Shown: positions 32,333 through 42,862 of the stretch, piece by piece | Layout: each line of letters begins with the position of its first letter | Position numbering within the stretch: the first letter of the stretch is position 1 | Source: Cherax quadricarinatus | Taxonomy: Eukaryota > Arthropoda > Malacostraca > Decapoda > Parastacidae | Assembly: GCF_038502225.1 (NCBI RefSeq) | Contig: NC_091325.1 | Location: forward strand, 26,543,365 to 26,607,364 | Reading direction: 5' to 3' | Length of the DNA: 64,000 bases | Translations under genes and position numbers: made by a program | The notes under the pieces: generated by a model | What the model was told of the DNA's origin: nothing | Seen by the model: the letters and a program-made list of their open reading frames with translations, nothing else | The model's database searches: none

Positions 32333-32560
32333 TTATAAAACATACAAGTAGGGAACAGGATGAAGTTGGAGCCATCTGTGGGCCAGCATTTTCATCTGAT
32401 CAACTGACTTTATTTCATTAACATCATAATGTTGTACGAATGTGTTCCATACTCGAGTCATCCTGGGTATATATGATCTCAGATGAAGTGATGTTCTGGA
32501 GAAGGGTACAACCATGCATCTCAATGGTTGCAGGTCTCTGTCCTCTTATGAAGACGTTGC
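32333..32560 (-). pseudogene. Non-LTR retrotransposon RT C-terminal fragment
   Basis: The minus strand reads MRCMVVPFSRTSLHLRSYIP, TRVWNTFVQHYDVNEI, KSVDQMKMLAHRWL. This pattern (FVPRTSRLWN-like followed by a short helix) closes many CR1/R1-like RT proteins. It belongs to neither LINE-A nor LINE-B. Confidence 0.5.
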
Positions 32561-32624
32561 AGTCAGTGACTGGGTGTTCAGCTCGATCATTAAGAGAAGA
32601 CTATTGAACACCTGAACTTAAAGT

Positions 32625-32970
32625 GTGGAAAAACGTCGGTTCACATTTGATGAGATGAGTGAGAGGTTGAACTATATTGTGTCATGCATACAAACTAATA
32701 CAAGTGATCTCAAGCCCCCATCTGACAAGTCATTGCTCAAGATGCCATTGAAGAAAATGCTATCAGTCAGTAAGGTACATACTGACGCTAACGCACTAGT
32801 GGACGTGTACCCAGTAGCTTCCCAGGGTAATAAAAATAAGGAGTAATTTCAAGCTCCGTCCTGTGCTAAATGTACATCCAAAGACATTGAGCTCAGGAGC
32901 TGAGACTCTTGTCATGAGTGTCTGGGTAACCACCCAGGAAGTGCCTGCAACGCCAAATACTTAACATGAG
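32625..32970 (+). pseudogene. Possible zinc-finger/gag-like ORF fragment, unrecognised
   Basis: Open for 73 codons (MEKRRFTFDEMSERLNYIVS), then after a stop CAKCTSKDIELRS and DSCHECLGNHPGSACNAKYL. The spaced C-x2-C pairs suggest a zinc ribbon or knuckle. I cannot name it. It could be the N-terminus of a retroelement protein. Confidence 0.3.
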
Positions 32971-33044
32971 GTCAGGGCCTATGAGAGGGGGGTGGGGTTC
33001 ATCCGGTACGTTGATCCAGGTCCCGGACCTTAATGAGGAAGATT

Positions 33045-33433
33045 TGCAGCAGATATGAAACATTTACCATTAGTACATAAAGAAATTTTTTGGAAAACCA
33101 GACCCGAAATCTTTAGAATTGCTAAATTTATTAACAAACTACAAACTACGTAAGATATTTCCAGATGTTTGTGTTAGTTTGAGAATATTAACAGCAGCGT
33201 CAGAGAAAGATATTTTAACAAACTCAAACATATCAAAAACTTTTAAATATCTACTGTGTCTCAAAACCCGACTTGTTGACTTAGCAAAACTGAGTATTGA
33301 ATCAAAAATTACCAGAGAAATTGATTTTGATATTGTTATTAGAAATTTTGACAGTGTTATTAGAAATTTTTATAGTGTTATTAGAAATTCTGCAGACAAA
33401 GAAAAAGTCAGGAAAGTTCATTCCACTAAGTAG
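33045..33433 (+). pseudogene. hAT transposase C-terminal remnant (different family)
   Basis: The plus strand reads LLTNYKLRKIFPDVCVSLRI, RLVDLAKLSIESKITREIDF, resembling the hAT dimerisation region of DUF4371-type transposases but far from the copy at 27565. The GERSFS block is lost by deletion. The end carries a threefold 21-nt tandem repeat (33335-33397) encoding VIRNFDS-like units. Confidence 0.55.
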
Positions 33434-33577
33434 TCTAACTAACTTTGAAGAATTTATTTTACTTTGAAAGAATTTGCTAAACATTTAAAAATTTAGGCAT
33501 TTGTAAAGTTATAGGCCTACAAATATTTTCAAAATCTGTAAAGAACATGTGTAGAGTTTATGTTATCTGGTCATTCT

Positions 33578-33853
33578 GTTGCAGGGACGATCACCTCACC
33601 GTAATGTTACGGTGCCCCTGGATGTTGCAGGGACGATCACCTCACCGTAATGTTACGGTGCCCCTGGATGTTGCAGGGACGATCACCTCACCGTAATGTT
33701 ACGGTGCCCCTGGATGTTGCAGGGACGATCACCTCACCGTAATGTTACGGTGCCCCTGGATGTTGCAGGGACCATCACCTCACTGTAATGTTACGGTGCC
33801 CCTGGATGTTACAGGGACGATCACCTCCCCGTAATGTTACGGTGCCCCTGCAA
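33578..33853. repeat. 46-bp satellite, array 1 (six units)
   Basis: The unit GTTGCAGGGACGATCACCTC then ACCGTAATGTTACGGTGCCC then CTGGAT starts at 33578 and 33624 and continues every 46 bp. Each unit contains the near-palindrome ACCGTAATGTTACGGT (7-bp arms). The last unit runs directly into LINE-A copy 2. Confidence 0.97.
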
Positions 33854-33854
33854 A

Positions 33855-34425
33855 CAAGAGGACTCCACTAGCAATAGTGAGGATATATTACCAAAAACAA
33901 CTGGTGGGAGCTCCATTGTTGGTGCTAGGGAGGATAGAAGTAAGACAGGGAAACATGCACCAACAGGGAATACAGTCACAGAAACCCAAGGCAAACGGAA
34001 ACCAAGCCTGTGCACATACTATGCACTCTGTATCTGCTGGCATGGGAAATCTGGAAAAACAGATGGGACGTGCAACTATGACCACCCTAGAAAATGCCAT
34101 GCCCATATGACAACAGGAAAATGCAAACTCCCTTCCTGTAAGCTTTTTCACCCTGAACTGTGTACCTCTTCAGTACAGGAAAGACTGTGCTATAACTTAA
34201 ATTGCCAGGCATACCATCTAAAGGGGACAAAAAGATACAAAACATCCAGGCCATGGGAAAACCTGGGTAGCCACAGCCACTCAAGAGGGAGAGGTTTTTT
34301 AGTGCCAGGAAGGAAAAAAACTGGCAGGAAATGGCAGAAATCGTACACCAAATCCAGTCATTCCTGGAGTGGAACCACAGTCGATGGCCTCCACTCCAAA
34401 CCAACAGATACAGATACTAATGCCG
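33855..34425 (+). pseudogene. LINE-A ORF1: triple CCCH zinc-finger protein
   Basis: An N-terminal low-complexity stretch is followed by three consecutive CCCH-type fingers: CTYYALCICWHGKSG...CNYDH, CHAHMTTGKCKLPSCKLFH, and CYNLNCQAYH. A Ser/His/Arg-rich linker comes next. After a homopolymer run (seven A at 34314-34320) the frame that gives WQEMAEIVHQIQSFLEW opens in another phase, ending at a TAA near 34418. The same C-terminal pattern recurs in copy 5. CCCH ORF1 proteins probably bind LINE RNA. No start codon upstream of the satellite is convincing. Confidence 0.7.
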
Positions 34426-37400
34426 GAAAAAAAATCCCCCCCCCCCAGTACCAACAATACCACCAGTCCGATAACATTCTTCTTTGCAAATATACAGGGT
34501 CTAAAGCCAGCAACAAACATCAAAATACCTTTCATCCGTGGACTGCTTGCAGAGGAAAAGGCAATGTTCGCGGCTTTCACTGAGACCCACATAAAGGATC
34601 ACTTGGACAACGAAATATGGATCCCAGGTTACAACCTATACAGATGTGACAGAGTGAACAGGCAAAAGGGGGGGGTTGGCCTGTACATTGCAGAGTCACT
34701 TGTTTGCACAGAACTGCTTAATGCCTCAAATGATGTAGTGGAAGTTTTAGCAGTAAAGGTCGAGAACCAAAACCTAGTCATTGTGGTAGTCTACAAGCCT
34801 CCAGATGCAACATCCCAGCAATTCCAGGAGCAGTTGTTAAAAATTGACCACTGTCTGTAAAATCTTCCAGCTCCTGCACCCAACATCTTGCTCCTGGGGG
34901 ATTTCAACTTAAGGCACCTAAAATGGAGGAATATAGCAAATAATATTGTTGCAGTAATAACACCAGGAGGCAGCTCTGATGAAAACTCACACTCACACGA
35001 GCTTTTAAATCTCTGCACAAAATTCAATTTAAACCAGCAAATAACAGAGCCTACTAGACTGGAGAATACACTAGACCTCATCTTCACTAACAATGATGAT
35101 CTGATAAGAAATGTCACCATATCAAAAACAATATACTCAGATCACAACAAAATTGAGGTTCAGACATGTATGCGTGGAGCCCCAGACCGACATAATGAGA
35201 CTAGTCACGAGGGAGCATTCACCAAATTCAACTTCAATAACAAAAACATAAAGTGGGACCAAGTAAACCAAGTCCTAACCGATATAAGCTGGGAAGATAT
35301 ACTAAGCAACATAGACCCCAACTTATGCCTAGAACAGATTAACTCGGTGGCACTCGATGTATGCACAAGGCTTATTCCTCTAAGAAAAAGGAGGAGTAGA
35401 TGTAAAATAGAAAGAGACAGGCGCTCCCTTTACAGGCAACGGGAAAGAATAACAGAGCGGCTAAAAGAGGTCAATATATCTGAAATGCGTAGGGAGACAC
35501 TGGTCAGAGAAATAGCAAGCATCGAACTTAAGCTAAAAGAATCCTTTAGGAGTCAGGAATCGCGGGAAGAACTAAAAGCCATAAATGAAATCGAAAGAAA
35601 CCCAAAGTATTTCTTCTCCTATGCCAAATCAAAATCGAGAACAACGTCCAGTATTGGGCCCCTACTTAAACAAGATGGGTCCTACACAGATGACAGCAAG
35701 GAAATGAGTGAGCTACTCAAGTCCCAATATGACTCAGTTTTTAGCAAGCCGCTAACCAGACTGAGAGTCGAAGATCAAAATGAATTTTTTATGAGAGAGC
35801 CACAAAATTTGATTAACATAAGCCTATCCGATGTTATCCTGACGCCAATTGACTTCGAACAGGCGATAAATGACATGCCCATGCACTCTGCCCCAGGGCC
35901 AGACTCATGGAACTCTGTGTTCATCAAGAACTGCAAGAAGCCCCTATCACGAGCCTTTTCCATCCTAGGAGAGGGAGCATGGACACGGGGGTCGTCCCAC
36001 AGTTACTAAAAACAACAGACATAGCCCCACTCCACAAAGGGGGCAGTAAAGCAACAGCAAAGAACTACAGACCAATAGCACTAACATCCCATATCATAAA
36101 AATCTTTGAAAGGGTCCTAAGAAGCAAGATCACCACCCATCTAGAAACCCATCAGTTACACAACCCAGGGCAACATGGGTTTAGAACAGGTCGCTCCTGT
36201 CTGTCTCAACTATTGGATCACTACGACAAGGTCCTAAATGCACTAGAAGACAAAAAGAATGCAGATGTAATATATACAGACTTTGCAAAAGCCTTCGACA
36301 AGTGTGACCATGGCGTAATAGCGCACAAAATGCGTGCTAAAGGAATAACAGGAAAAGTCGGTCGATGGATCTATAATTTCCTCACTAACAGAACACAGAG
36401 AGTAGTCGTCAACAGAGTAAAGTCCGAGGCAGCTACGGTGAAAAGCTCTGTTCCACAAGGCACAGTACTCGCTCCAATCTTGTTCCTCATCCTCATATCC
36501 GACATAGACAAGGATGTCAGCCAAAGCACCGTGTCTTCCTTTGCAGATGACACCCTAATCTGCATGACAGTGTCTTCCATTGCAGACACTGCAAGGCTCC
36601 AGGCGGACATCAACCAAATCTTTCAGTGGGCTGCAGAAAACAATATGAAGTTCAACGATGAGAAATTTCAATTACTCAGATATGGTAAACACGAGGAAAT
36701 TAAATCTTCATCAGAGTACAAAACAAATTCTGGCCACAAAATAGAGCGAAACACCAACGTCAAAGACCTGGGAGTGATCATGTCGGAGGATCTCACCTTC
36801 AAGGACCAAAACATTGTATCAATCGCATCTGCTAGAAAAATGACAGGATGGATAATGAGAACCTTCAAAACTAGGGAGGCCAAGCCCATGATGACACTCT
36901 TCAGGTCACTTGTTTTATCTAGGCTGGAATATTGCTGCACACTAACAGCACCTTTCAAGGCAGGTGAAATTGCCGACCTAGAAAATGTACAGAGAACTTT
37001 CATGGCGCGCATAACGGAGATAAAACACCTCAATTACTGGGAGCGCTTGAGGTTCCTAAACCTGTATTCCCTGGAATGCAGGAGGGAGAGATACATGATT
37101 ATATACACCTGGAAAATCCTAGAGGGACTAGTACCGAACTTGCACACGAAAATCACTCACTACGAAAGCAAAAGACTTGGCAGACGATGCAACATCCCCC
37201 CAATGAAAAGCAGGGGTGTCACTAGCACGTTAAGAGACCATACAATAAGTGTCAGGGGCCCGAGACTGTTCAACTGCCTCCCAGCACACATAAGGGGGAT
37301 TACCAACAGACCCCTGGCAGTCTTCAAGCTGGCACTGGACAAGCACCTAAAGTCAGTTCCTGATCAGCCAGGCTGTGGCTCGTTCGTTGGTTTGCGTGCA

Positions 37401-37478
37401 GCCAGCAGCAACAGCCTGGTTGATCAGGCTCTGATCCACCAGGAGGCCTGGTCACAGACCGGGCCGCGGGGGCGTTGA
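34386..37478 (+). pseudogene. LINE-A copy 2 ORF2: APE-type endonuclease and reverse transcriptase
   Basis: Endonuclease: FFFANIQGLKP, FTETHIKDHL, GGVGLYIAESL, VVVYKPPDA, LLGDFNLRHLKW, and SDHN near 35139. A basic linker (RKRRSRCKIERDRRSLYR) follows, then RT: HSAPGPDSWNSVFIKNCKK, PLHKGGSKATAKNYRPIAL, QHGFRTGRSCLSQLL, YTDFAKAFDKCDHGV, SSVPQGTVLAPILFLILISD, and FADDT at 36539. The C-terminal region is LECRRERYMIIYTWKILEGL and RGPRLFNCLPAHIRG, ending in SLVDQALIHQEAWSQTGPRG and a stop at about 37477. One nonsense codon (34858) and one frameshift (about 35970) break it. It resembles Jockey/CR1-group proteins. Confidence 0.85.
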
Positions 37479-37521
37479 CCCCCGGAACTCTCTCCAGGTA
37501 AACTCCAGGTAAACTCCAGTT

Positions 37522-37820
37522 GTTGCAGGGACGATCACCTCACCGTAATGATACGGTGCTCCTGGATGTTGCAGGGACGATCACCTCACCATAATGTTAC
37601 GGTGCCCCTGGATGTTGCAGGGACGATCACCTCACCGTAATGTTACGGTGCTAGTGGATGTTGCAGGGACGATCACCTCACCGTAATGTTACGGTGCCCC
37701 TGGATGTTGCGGGGGCGATCACCTCACCATAATGTTACGGTGCCCCTGGATGTTGCAGGGACGATCACCTCCCCGTAATGTTACGGTGCCCATGGATGTT
37801 GCAGGGACGATCACCTCCCC
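37522..37820. repeat. 46-bp satellite, array 2 (about 6.5 units)
   Basis: Same unit as array 1 with scattered substitutions. It starts right after the LINE-A copy 2 tail and ends in CACCTCCCC, which fuses with the C-run of LINE-A copy 3. Confidence 0.97.
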
Positions 37821-40800
37821 CAGTACCAACAATACCACCAGTCCGATGACATTCTTCTTTGCAAATATACAGGGTTTAAAGCCAGCAACAAACAACAAAA
37901 TACCTTTCATCCGTGGACTGCTTGCAGAGGCAAAGGCAATGTTCGCGGCTTTCACTGAGACCTACATAAAGGATCACTTGGACAACGAAATATGGATCCC
38001 AGGTTACAACCTATACAGATGTGACAGAGTGAACAGGCAAAAGGGGGGGGGGTTGGCCTGTACATTGCAGAGTCACTTGTTTGCACAGAACTGCTTAATG
38101 CCTCAAATGACATAGTGGAAGTTTTAGCAGTAAAGGTCGAGAACCAAAACCTAGTCATTGTGGTAGTCTACAAGCCTCCGGATGCAATATTCCAGCAATT
38201 CCAGGAACAACTGTTAAAAATTGACCACTGTCTGGAAAATCTTCCAGCTCCTGCACCCAACATCTTGCTCCTGGGGGATTTCAACTTAAGGCACCTAAAA
38301 TGGAGGAATATAGCAAATAATATTGTTGCAGTAATAACACCAGGAGGCAGCTCGGATGAAAACTCACACTCACACGAGCTTTTAAATCTCTGCACAAAAT
38401 TCAATTTAAACCAGCAAATAATAGAGCCTACTAGAATGGAGAATACACTAGACCTCATCTTCACTAACAATGATGATCTGATAAAAAATGTCACCATATC
38501 AAAAACAATATACTCAGATCACAACATAATTGAGGTTCAGACATGTATGCGCGGAGCCCCAGACCGACAAAATGAGACTAGTCACGAGGGAGCATTCACC
38601 AAATTCAACTTCAATAACAAAAACATAAAGTGGGACCAAGTAAACCAAGTCCTAACCGATATAAGCTGGGAAGATATACTAAGCAACACAGACCCCAACT
38701 TATGCCTAGAACAGATTAACTTGGTGGCACTTGATGTATGACACAAGACTTATTCCTCTAAGAAAAAGGAGGAGTAGATGTAAAATAGAAAGAGACAGGC
38801 GCTCTCTTTACAGGCGACGGAAAAGAATAACAGAGCGGCTAAAAGAGGTCAATATATCTGAAATGCGTAGGGAGACACTGGTCAGAGAAATAGCAAGCAT
38901 CGAACTTAAGCTAAAGGAATCTTATAGGAGTCAGGAATCGCGGGAAGAACTAAAAGCCATAAATGAAATCGAAAGAAACCCAAAGTATTTCTTCTCCTAT
39001 GCCAAATGAAAGTCGAGAACAACGTCCAGTATTGGGCCCTTACTTAAACAAGATGGATCCTACACAGATGACAGCAAGGAAATGAATGAGCTACTCAAGT
39101 CCCACTATGACTCAGTTTTTAGCAAGCCACTAACCAGACTGAGAGTCGAAGATGAAAATGAATTTTTTATGAGAGAGCCACAGAATTTGGTTAATACAAG
39201 CCTATCTGATGTTATCCTGACGCCAAATGACTTCGAACAGGCGATAAATGACATGCCCATGCACTCTGCCCCAGGGCCAGACTCATGGAACTCTGTGTTC
39301 ATCAAGAACTGCAAGAAGCCCCTATCACGAGCCTTTTCCATCCTATGGAGAGGGAGCATGGACACGGGGGTCGTCCCACAGTTACTAAAAACAACAGACA
39401 TAGCCCCACTCCACAAAGGGGGCAGTAAAGCAACAGCAAAGAACTACAGACCGACAGCACTAACATCCCATATCATAAAAATCTTTGAAAGGGTCCTAAG
39501 AAGCAAGATCACCACCCATCTAGAAACCCATCAGTTACACAACCCAGGGCAACATGGGTTTAGAACAGGTCGCTCCTGTCTGTCTCAACTATTGGATCAC
39601 TACGACAAGGTCCTAGATGCACTAGAAGACAAAAAGAATGCAGATGTAATATATACAGACTTTGCAAAAGCCTTCGACAAGTGTGACCATGGCGTAATAG
39701 TGCACAAAATGCGTGCTAAAGGAATAACAGGAAAAGTCGGTCGATGGATCTATAATTTCCTCACTAACAGAACACAGAAAGTAGTAGTCAACAGAGTAAA
39801 GTCCGAGGCAGGCACGGTGAAAAGCTCTGTTCCACAAGGCACAGTACTCGCTCCCATCTTGTTCCTCATCCTCATATCTGACATAGACAAGGATATCAGC
39901 CACAGCACCGTGTCTTCCTTTGCAGATGACACCCGAATCTGCATGACAGTGTCTTCCATTGCAGACACTGCAAGGCTCCAGGCGGACATTAACCAAATCT
40001 TTCAGTATGCTGCAGAAAACAATATGAAGTTCAACGATGAGAAATTTCAATTACTCAGATATGGTAAACACGAGGAAATTAAATCTTCATCAGAGTACAA
40101 AACAAATTCTGGCCACAAAATAGAGTGAAACACCAACGTCAAAGACCTGGGAGTGATCATGTCGTAGGATCTCACCTTCAAGGACCATAACATTGTATCA
40201 ATCGCATCTGCTAGAAAAATGACAGGATGGATAATGAGAACCTTCAAAACGAGGGCTGCCAAGCCTATGATGACACTCTTCAGGTCACTTGTTCTATCTA
40301 GGCTGGAATATTGCTGCACACTAACAGCACCTTTCAAGGCAGGTGAAATTGCTGACCTAGAAAATGTACAGAGAACCTTCACGGCGCGCATAACAGAGAT
40401 AAAACACCTCAGTTACTGGGAGCGCTTGAGGTTCCTGAACCTGTATTCCCTGGAATGCAGGCGGGAGAGATACATGATTATATACACCTGGAAAATCCTA
40501 GAGGGACTAGTACCGATCTTGCACACGAAAATCACTCGCTACGAAAGCAAAGACTTGGCAGACGATGCAACATGCCCCCAATGAAAATCAGGGGTGTCAC
40601 TAGCACGTTAAGAGACCATACAATAAGTGTCAGGGGCCCGAGACTGTTCAACTGCCTCCCAGCATACATAAGGGGGATTACCAACAGACCCCTGGCAGTC
40701 TTCAAGCTGGCACTGGACAAGCACCTAAAGTCGGTTCCTGATCAGCCGGGCTGTGGCTCGTACGTTGGTTTGCGTGCAGCCAGCAGTAACAGCCTGGTTG

Positions 40801-40892
40801 ATCAGGCTCTGATCCACCAGGAGGCCTGGTCACAGACCGGACCGCGGGGGCGTTGACCCCCGGAACTCTCTCCAGGTAAACTCCAGGTAAAC
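37817..40892 (+). mobile_element. LINE-A copy 3, lacking ORF1
   Basis: Begins within the ORF2 leader (CCCCAGTACCAACAATACCA), so ORF1 is absent, and runs to the AACTCCAGGTA tail at 40872-40892. Very similar to copy 2 throughout. A satellite lies on both sides. The 5' junction shares a C-run with the satellite. Confidence 0.88.
37833..40855 (+). pseudogene. LINE-A copy 3 ORF2, five or more lesions
   Basis: Same domain order as copy 2. Visible lesions: an extra base in a G-run near 38046-38053, a frameshift at about 38741, a stop near 39007 in KSRTT context, a CGA-to-TGA stop near 40125, a TAG near 40165, and a frameshift near 40550. RT motifs (YTDFAKAFDKCDHGV, FADDT at about 39919) are preserved. 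The CGA-to-TGA change fits CpG decay. Confidence 0.82.
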
Positions 40893-41518
40893 TCCCCGTA
40901 ATGTTACGGTGCCCCTGGATGTTGCAGGGACGATCACTTCCCCGTAATGTTACGGTTCCCCTGGATGTTGCAGGGACGATCACCTCACCATAATGTTACG
41001 TTGCCCCTGGATGTTGCAGGGACGATCACCTCCTTGTAATGTTGCGGTGCCCCTGGATGGTGCAGGGACGATCACCTCACCGTAATGTTACTGTGCCCCT
41101 GGATGTTGCAGGGACGATCACCTCCCGTAATGTTACGGTGCCCCTGGATGTTGCAGGGACCATCACTTCCCCGTAATGTTACGGTGCCCCTGGATGTTGC
41201 AGGGACGATCACCTCACCGTAATGTTACGGTGCCCCTGGATGTTGCAAGGACGATCACGTCACCGTAATGTTACGGTGCCCGTGGATGTTGCAGGGACGA
41301 TCACTTCCCCGTAATGTTACGGTTCCCCTGGATGTTGCAGGGACGATCACCTCACCGTAATGTTACGGTGCCCCTGGATGTTGCAGGGACGATCACCTCC
41401 TTGTAATGTTACGGTGCCCCTGGATGTTGCAGGGACGATCACCTCCCCGTAATGTTACGGTGCCCCTGGATGTTGCAGGGACGATCACCTCCCCGTAATG
41501 TTACGGTGCCCCTGGATG
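40893..41518. repeat. 46-bp satellite, array 3 (about 13.6 units)
   Basis: The longest array, more diverged than arrays 1 and 2. It begins inside a unit (TCCCCGTAATG) fused to the LINE-A copy 3 tail and ends in CCTGGATG fused to LINE-B copy 3. Confidence 0.97.
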
Positions 41519-41997
41519 ACTGCTAATAAACTTACACTTAATACTGAAAAAACCTTCTATATTATGTTTGGTAACAGAGCAGGTGTTGCACAACTGAACA
41601 TTTTGACTGACAACACTCTCATTACTAAACATAATGAGGGCACATTCCTGGGCCTACACCTTGACAGCAACCTGAAATTCAACACCTGTATCCAACACAT
41701 AGCAAAAAAAAAAAAGTATCCAGAACGGCTGGGATCCTCTCTAAGATACATTACTACATACCAGAATCATTCCTACTCATACTATACTATTCACTCATCT
41801 ATCCCCACCTCACCTATGCCATTTGTGCCTGGGGATCAACAGCAACAACCCACCTAAAGCCAATAATAACCCAACAAAAAGCCGCAGTAAGAATTATCAT
41901 GCTTTCCAATACTAGACAACACCCCCCCACCACTCCTCAAAGACCTAAACTTACTCACTGTACAGAACATTCACATCTACTACTGTGCAACATACAT

Positions 41998-42352
41998 ACC
42001 TGGAGTTTACCTGGAGAGGGTTTCGGAGGTCAATGCCCCCGCGACCCGGTCTGAGACCAGGCCTTATGGTGGATCAGGGTTTGATCAACCAGGCTGTTAC
42101 TGTTGGCCGCACACAAGCTGACATACGAACTACAGCCCGGTTGGTCAGGTACTGACTAGGTGCCTGTCTAGTGCCTTCTTGTAGACAACCAGGGGTCTAT
42201 TGGTAATCCCAATTGAATAGTCTTGGGACCCAAACACTTACTGTGTTGTCTCTCACTGTGCTCGTGGCACCCCTGCTTTTCATCGGGGAAATGTTGCATC
42301 TCCTGCCGAGTCTTTTGCTTTCATAGGGAGTGATTTTCGTGTGCAGGTATAG
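41998..42352 (-). mobile_element. LINE-A 3' end inserted in LINE-B copy 3
   Basis: The plus strand reads ACCTGGAGTTTACCTGGAGA at the left, the reverse complement of the LINE-A tail. It continues into the C-terminal ORF2 region (RRCNISPMKSRG on the minus strand) up to 42352. More diverged than copies 2-4, so an older insertion. Confidence 0.8.
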
Positions 42353-42857
42353 AACCATAAATTCCAATATTAACCCTGAACTAAAACACTTTCTTGATAA
42401 TAGACTCAAATTTCAAACACATATACAACAAATTTCCAAAAAAGATTCCAAGACCGTAGGCATACTATCGAAGATACGGTACTATGTTTCACAGTCAGCC
42501 CTCCTGGCCCTATATCACTCACTTATTTACCCTTATCTCACCTATGGAATTTGTGCATGGGGCTCAACAACAATAAACCATCTTAGACCATTAATTGCCC
42601 AACAAAAGGCTGCAGTCAGAATGATAACAAATTCGCACTACAGGCAGCACACTCCACCAATATTCAAAACTCTAAACCTACTCACCATACAAAACATCCA
42701 TACTTATTATTGTGCCTACTACATTGATAGAACACTTAACTCTGATATAAACCCTCCCCTCAAACGTCTCCTTACCAACCTCAACAGAACACATGACCAT
42801 AACACAAGGCACAGATCACTTTTTGATGTTCCTCGTGTCCATCTCACGCTATGCAAA

Positions 42858-42862
42858 AACTC
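42858..42862. repeat. BEL target-site duplication, left (AACTC)
   Basis: AACTC here and AACTC at 51257-51261 flank the two LTRs exactly. A 5-bp duplication is usual for BEL/Pao. Joining the flanks restores the LINE-B block LCKNSMHIKGPKIWN. Confidence 0.9.

Larger units (their letters stand above)
33850..37517 (+). mobile_element. LINE-A copy 2, longest copy, with CCCH ORF1 and ORF2
   Basis: Starts at the satellite boundary and carries zinc-finger ORF1 (33855-34425) and endonuclease-RT ORF2 (34386-37478). It ends with a 3' UTR of about 40 nt and repeated AACTCCAGGTA units at 37491-37517. A premature stop at 34858 and a 1-nt deletion near 35970 are the main defects, so it is recent but dead. 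The true 5' end is unknown; no promoter region is seen. Confidence 0.88.
41513..42862 (+). pseudogene. LINE-B copy 3, RT C-terminal part, left of the BEL insertion
   Basis: Starts at TGGATGACTGCTAATAAACT (MTANKLTLNTEK). It is split by a minus-strand LINE-A piece (41998-42352). It then jumps from HFLDN back to an earlier point of another LINE-B subtype (RLKFQTHIQQISKK) at about 42405, continuing ALLALYHSLIYPYLTYGICA and HNTRHRSLFDVPRVHLTLCK. The LINE is cut at 42862 and resumes at 51257. It is chimeric and frameshifted, hence inactive. Confidence 0.75.

Noticed and set aside
33578..33853. CRISPR-like array
   Set aside because: The 46-bp units are contiguous without unique spacers, in a eukaryotic transposon context. 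It is a satellite.
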